This document shows positions 59,907 through 64,000 of a stretch of DNA of 64,000 bases, in pieces. Numbering within the stretch: position 1 is the stretch's first letter; every line of letters begins with the position of its first letter. The position numbers and the translations under genes are program-made. The notes under the pieces are model-generated. The model was given only the letters and a program-made list of their open reading frames with translations. It was not told the DNA's origin and ran no database searches. The DNA lies in contig CAJWZJ010000004.1 of assembly GCA_913050245.1 (NCBI GenBank), positions 38,501-102,500 of the forward strand. Direction: 5' to 3'. Source of the DNA: an uncultured bacterium (lineage in GTDB: Bacteria > Desulfobacterota_D > UBA1144).

Positions 59907-60823
59907 ACACCTCCACTTAAATACCTATATCCACCATCCGGAATTACACAAACGATAGATGCCATATCAACTTTTTTTAACTCCTCCAGCGCAGCTAAAA
60001 CGACTGCCCCTCCAGAATGACCAACAAACATTCCTTCAAGTTTCACTAAATCTTCCATTACTTCATAAGATTTTTCTGTATTTGCCCAATAGGTTTCGTC
60101 AATTATTTGATCACTATATATGCCAGGGACAATAGAAGTCGGAATGTGCTTCAAACCTTCAAGCCCATGTAAGGAATTATCTGGCTGTACAGCTATGACT
60201 TTTATTTTTTCATTTTTTTCTTTAAGGTATTTTGATGACCCCATGACTGTTCCACTAGTTCCAATACCTGCAATAAAATGAGTAATTTTGCCATCTAATT
60301 GATCCCAAATCTCTGGACCTGTTGTGGAATAATGTGCCAAGGGATTTGCAGGATTATTATATTGATCAGGCATAAAATATTTATCTGAAAAATTTTTTGC
60401 TAATTTTCTTGCCTCAATTATTGCTCCATCTGACCCCTCGAAAGGACTTGAATATATTATTTTTGCGCCATAAGCTTCAAGAGTTTTTTTTCTTTCTATA
60501 TTTATATTTTCTGGTGTAACTAGTTCTACTTTAAATCCTAATGCTGAACCAATCATTGCATAAGCAATAGCCGTATTGCCAGATGATGAATCCATAATAG
60601 TTTTTTTTGAAGTTAGTTGCTTATCTTCTATGCCACTCTGAATCATTGATAAAGCGGCACGATCTTTTATAGAGCCACCAGGATTAAACCACTCAGCTTT
60701 TATAAAAATTTGTTTATCTGTGGATAGACCTTCAAATCCAGATAATCTAATCATTGGAGTTTCACCGATTAAATCTACTATTGAGTTTATATTTGAAAGC
60801 TGATTTTTAATTTTACTCATCAA
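59897..60823 (-). CDS. cysM: Cysteine synthase, CysM-like
   Basis: LIGETPMIRL, NPGGSIKDRAALSMI, SSGNTAIAYAMIG, GIGTSGTVMGSSKYL. Confidence 0.92.
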   Translation of the reverse strand: MMSKIKNQLSNINSIVDLIGETPMIRLSGFEGLSTDKQIFIKAEWFNPGGSIKDRAALSMIQSGIEDKQLTSKKTIMDSSSGNTAIAYAMIGSALGFKVELVTPENINIERKKTLEAYGAKIIYSSPFEGSDGAIIEARKLAKNFSDKYFMPDQYNNPANPLAHYSTTGPEIWDQLDGKITHFIAGIGTSGTVMGSSKYLKEKNEKIKVIAVQPDNSLHGLEGLKHIPTSIVPGIYSDQIIDETYWANTEKSYEVMEDLVKLEGMFVGHSGGAVVLAALEELKKVDMASIVCVIPDGGYRYLSGGVWW

Positions 60824-60852
60824 AGTTAATTTAACACATTCTTATTAATGTA

Positions 60853-61551
60853 TTAATTACTGTAGAAATTAATAACAGATTTAAATAATTTTAAGCCATC
60901 AGTATTACCAAATATTTTTTCACTTGCACGCTCGGGATGCGGCATCATTCCAATTACATTCTTTGATTTATTGGTAATACCTGCAATGTTAAGCATGGAA
61001 CCGTTTGGATTTATATTACTATTTAAGTCTCCATTTGAATCGGAATAAGAAAAAATTATCTGGTTATTCTTTTTCATTTTGTTAATTGTGATCTTATCGG
61101 CATAAAAGTTTCCCTCAGCATGTGCTATTGGAATTTTTATTATCTCATTATTTTCATATAAATTTGAAAATCTACTATCATTATTAACTTTCAAATTCAC
61201 ATCTTTACAAATAAATCTTAAAGATTTATTTCTTAGCAATGTTCCAGGCAGCAACTTTAATTCAGTTAGTATCTGAAATCCATTACATATACCAATTATT
61301 GAACCACCATTAAGCGAAAATTGCTTTAATTTTTTAGCAATCTTACTTTGTGATGCAATGGATCCTGTTCTTAAATAGTCACCATATGAAAAACCACCTG
61401 GTACTACAATACAATCGACCCCAGATATAGAACTACTATCATGCCATATATATTTACATTTCTGTTTCAAGATTTTTGTCAAAACATGAAAGCAATCACG
61501 TTCACAATTCGATCCAGGAAAATTCAATACAGCAAAATTAATTTTTTTCAT
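60853..61551 (-). CDS. purQ: Phosphoribosylformylglycinamidine synthase subunit PurQ
   Basis: MKKINFAVLNFPGSNCERDC, VPGGFSYGDYLRTG, GICNGFQILTEL, MMPHPERAS. Confidence 0.95.
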   Translation of the reverse strand: MKKINFAVLNFPGSNCERDCFHVLTKILKQKCKYIWHDSSSISGVDCIVVPGGFSYGDYLRTGSIASQSKIAKKLKQFSLNGGSIIGICNGFQILTELKLLPGTLLRNKSLRFICKDVNLKVNNDSRFSNLYENNEIIKIPIAHAEGNFYADKITINKMKKNNQIIFSYSDSNGDLNSNINPNGSMLNIAGITNKSKNVIGMMPHPERASEKIFGNTDGLKLFKSVINFYSN

Positions 61552-61798
61552 CATAAATTTCAAAACTATATTCTTCAATAACTTCATTGACTAAAAGTTT
61601 TTGACATAAATCTTTAACTATTTCTTTACATTTTCTTTTATTGCTAGCCCTAACTGTAAAAGTTATTTTTTTTCCTACTCTGAATCCAGAAGCAGAGGGA
61701 TTTGAGGAGTTCTTCAAAGAATTTTCAATTGCCTCGCCCTGGGGGTCTAAAACGCTTGGAATGGGCATTATATTTAAATTAATTTTATAACTAGGCAT
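61538..61798 (-). CDS. purS: Phosphoribosylformylglycinamidine synthase subunit PurS
   Basis: VLDPQGEAIENSLKN, FRVGKKITFTV, CQKLLVNEVIEEYSFEI. Confidence 0.93.
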   Translation of the reverse strand: MPSYKINLNIMPIPSVLDPQGEAIENSLKNSSNPSASGFRVGKKITFTVRASNKRKCKEIVKDLCQKLLVNEVIEEYSFEIYDEKN

Positions 61799-62643
61799 TA
61801 TTTTTTAAAAAACTTTATTAAATTATTAAGCTCCTCCAAGCTATTAAATTTTATCTCAACTTTACCCGATTTTGAACCACCTTTTATATTTACTGTAAGG
61901 CCTATTTTATTTTCTAGATCATTTCTAATGCCATCCAGATATATGTCATTTTGATTAGAATTTCTTTTAAAATTCTCTTTCTTACTTTTTCTTGCTAGTT
62001 TTTCGACCTCTCTGACACTTAAACCATCAGAAATAATATTTTGTGAAATTTCTATAATTTTTGATTCATCTTCAAAGGACAAAAGCGCTATCGCATGTCC
62101 CCTTGTTAGTTTATTATCTATTATCAAATCAATTACTTGATTGGGAAGTTCTAAGATTCTTAAAGTGTTAATTATACTTGCTCTTTTTTTACCAGTTATT
62201 TTTAAGATTTGATCATTGCTAAAATTATAGTCATTAATTAATTTCTTAATAGCTTTTGCAGTTTCAATAGGATTTAAATCTTCTCTTTGAATATTTTCAA
62301 CTAAAGCTAGTTCAAAAGTATTTTGATCATCAGAAGAAAGTATATTGACTGGAACCTTCTTCAATCCTATTACTTGAGATGCTCTCCACCTTCGTTCACC
62401 AGCAACAATTATGTACTTTCCATCTTTATTATCTATTACGGAAATTGGTTGAATTAGACCGTGTTCTTTTATTGAGTCTGCCAAATCATTTATTAGATCA
62501 ACATCAAAATTCTTTCTTGGTTGATTGGGATTTGGCATTAAATCTGTAATAAATAATTCACTATTGTCAATTTTACTTAATGGATCAGGTTTATTATTTG
62601 ACCTTATTAATGAATCAAGACCTTTACCTAGAGATTTTTTCAA
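61798..62643 (-). CDS. parB: Chromosome partitioning protein ParB
   Basis: KKSLGKGLDSLI, PNPNQPRKNFD, IVAGERRWRAS, ALVENIQREDLNPIE. Confidence 0.97.
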   Translation of the reverse strand: MKKSLGKGLDSLIRSNNKPDPLSKIDNSELFITDLMPNPNQPRKNFDVDLINDLADSIKEHGLIQPISVIDNKDGKYIIVAGERRWRASQVIGLKKVPVNILSSDDQNTFELALVENIQREDLNPIETAKAIKKLINDYNFSNDQILKITGKKRASIINTLRILELPNQVIDLIIDNKLTRGHAIALLSFEDESKIIEISQNIISDGLSVREVEKLARKSKKENFKRNSNQNDIYLDGIRNDLENKIGLTVNIKGGSKSGKVEIKFNSLEELNNLIKFFKK

Positions 62644-63427
62644 CGTAATCTCCTCCGTTTTTAGATATTAATTCTTTTGAAAGTTCCATATAAGACTTTG
62701 ATCCTAAACAAAATCTATCATAATCAAATATGCATTTACCAAAACTAGGGCTTTCTGCGAGCTTAACATTTTTTGGTATTATAGTTTTCAATACTTCTTC
62801 TCCAAAATAATTTTTTACTTCATTAACAACTGTTTTACAAATATTATTTCTTGAATCGAACATCGTAAGAAGAAACCCTTCAATTTGTAAATTGTTATTT
62901 ATTCTTTCTTTAACCAAATTAATAGTCTTATTAAGTTGAGCTAATCCTTCCATAGCATAAAATTCACATTGTATTGGCACTAATATGGTATTCGATGCTG
63001 ATAGTGCATTGATTGACAATAAACTTAATGAAGGAGGACAGTCAATTATAATAAAATCAAAATTATAAACATCCTGGGACTCTATATTTTTCTTTAAAAT
63101 ATTTTCTCTATCATCTAAATCATAAAGTTCAATATCCGCTCCTGAAAGTTCAGCTGTAGCAGGAGACAAATAGATTTTCTTATTATCACCTATTTCAATT
63201 TTTTTGATTATATCGCTAATGTCTTTGTTTGCTGAAAGTAAATCGTAAGTTGTAAAATTCAAGGAATTCTTGTCTATCCCTAATCCACTAGAAGCATTTC
63301 CTTGAGGATCTAAATCTATTATTAAAACTTTTTTGCCTAGCAAGCTTAATCCTGCACTGAGATTTACCACAGTAGTGGTTTTGCCAACACCACCTTTTTG
63401 ATTTATAACTGCAATAATTTTTGGCAT
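62624..63427 (-). CDS. parA: Chromosome partitioning ATPase ParA
   Basis: IAVINQKGGVGKTTTVVNLSAGL, DLDPQGNASSGLG. Confidence 0.97.
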   Translation of the reverse strand: MPKIIAVINQKGGVGKTTTVVNLSAGLSLLGKKVLIIDLDPQGNASSGLGIDKNSLNFTTYDLLSANKDISDIIKKIEIGDNKKIYLSPATAELSGADIELYDLDDRENILKKNIESQDVYNFDFIIIDCPPSLSLLSINALSASNTILVPIQCEFYAMEGLAQLNKTINLVKERINNNLQIEGFLLTMFDSRNNICKTVVNEVKNYFGEEVLKTIIPKNVKLAESPSFGKCIFDYDRFCLGSKSYMELSKELISKNGGDYVEKISR

Positions 63428-63482
63428 TTTTAGTATTATATAATTAAAATTCAGCTTTATAAAAATATATTTTGTAAGTTTC

Positions 63483-63506
63483 TTGACAATTAACTAGTTT
63501 AATATA
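63483..63506 (+). promoter_or_regulatory. Putative rRNA promoter region
   Basis: TTGACA at 63483 with TATACAT-like -10 sequence about 14-16 nt downstream, roughly 100 nt before the 16S 5' end. Confidence 0.45.
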
Positions 63507-63518
63507 CATTAATAAGCT

Positions 63519-63532
63519 CCACGTTTTCGTGG
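63519..63532 (+). other. Short hairpin in the rRNA leader
   Basis: ccacg-tttt-cgtgg perfect inverted repeat between putative promoter and 16S. Confidence 0.5.
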
Positions 63533-63603
63533 GTGATATTTGAAAATTTATTAGAAGATACGTGTGAGTTTTTCGAGCCAATTAAATTAAACAAAATCTT
63601 TTT

Positions 63604-64000
63604 TATATGAAGAGTTTGATCCTGGCTCAGAGTGAACGTTGGCGGCACGCCTAACACATGCAAGTCGAGCGAAGTAGCTTGCTACTTAGCGGCGAACGGG
63701 TGAGTAATGCTTGGATAATCTGCCTTTAGGTCTGGGACAACCACAGGAAACTGTGGCTAATACCGGATATGACCACATTTACCAAGGTTTATGTGGTAAA
63801 AGATTTATCGCCTTTAGATGAGTCCAAGTCGCATCAGGTTGTTGGTAGGGTAATGGCCTACCAAGCCTATGACGCGTAGCAGGTCTTAGCGGATGATCTG
63901 CCACATGGGGACTGAGATACGGCCCTGACTCCTACGGGAGGCAGCAGTGAGGAATATTGGGCAATGGACGCAAGTCTGACCCAGCGATGCCGCGTGAAGG
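63604..64000 (+). rRNA. rrs: 16S rRNA, 5' portion (runs off window)
   Basis: agagtttgatcctggctcag (27F site), ctcctacgggaggcagcagt (338 region). Confidence 0.98.

Overview
64 kb of a gene-dense, AT-rich, streamlined bacterial chromosome. It reads as almost entirely housekeeping genes. I saw no CRISPR array, transposon, integrase, phage gene or toxin-antitoxin pair. Main blocks, in order: lysC (truncated at the window edge)/tsaE/nnr; radical SAM; cysS/SDR; cinA-recA-tsaB; ilvB-like/ilvH/ilvC/psd/pssA/M16 peptidase; tRNA-Leu-tig-clpP-clpX-lon; tRNA-Val/Asp, a DUF4301-like gene, tRNA-Ser/Arg; trmH; trpS-ccr; rpoN-ptsN-hprK-EIIA(Man); leuCD; eno; tkt; rpsU-dnaG-rpoD followed by an isolated 5S rRNA and purN; DAHP synthase; plsC; trmB-aroB-apt-yqaA-surE-tRNA-Pro-merR-rnhB-dapA-asd-rpiB-uvrA; glyA-nrdR-tatD-pdxA; ftsK; pyrD; SDR/M67 peptidase/cysM/purQ/purS/parB/parA; and the start of a 16S rRNA at the right edge. 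The observations I rate highest: (1) the acetolactate-synthase-like large subunit next to ilvH/ilvC has lost its ThDP/Mg and FAD motifs; (2) rnhB has no ATG/GTG/TTG upstream of its catalytic motif and appears to start at ATT; (3) an orphan 5S rRNA has its own promoter overlapping the rpoD stop codon, with purN starting 11 nt after it; (4) all eight convergent gene junctions overlap or abut, leaving no room for intergenic terminators. I did not find a clear new defence or mobile system. Taxonomy is left open; no searches were possible.
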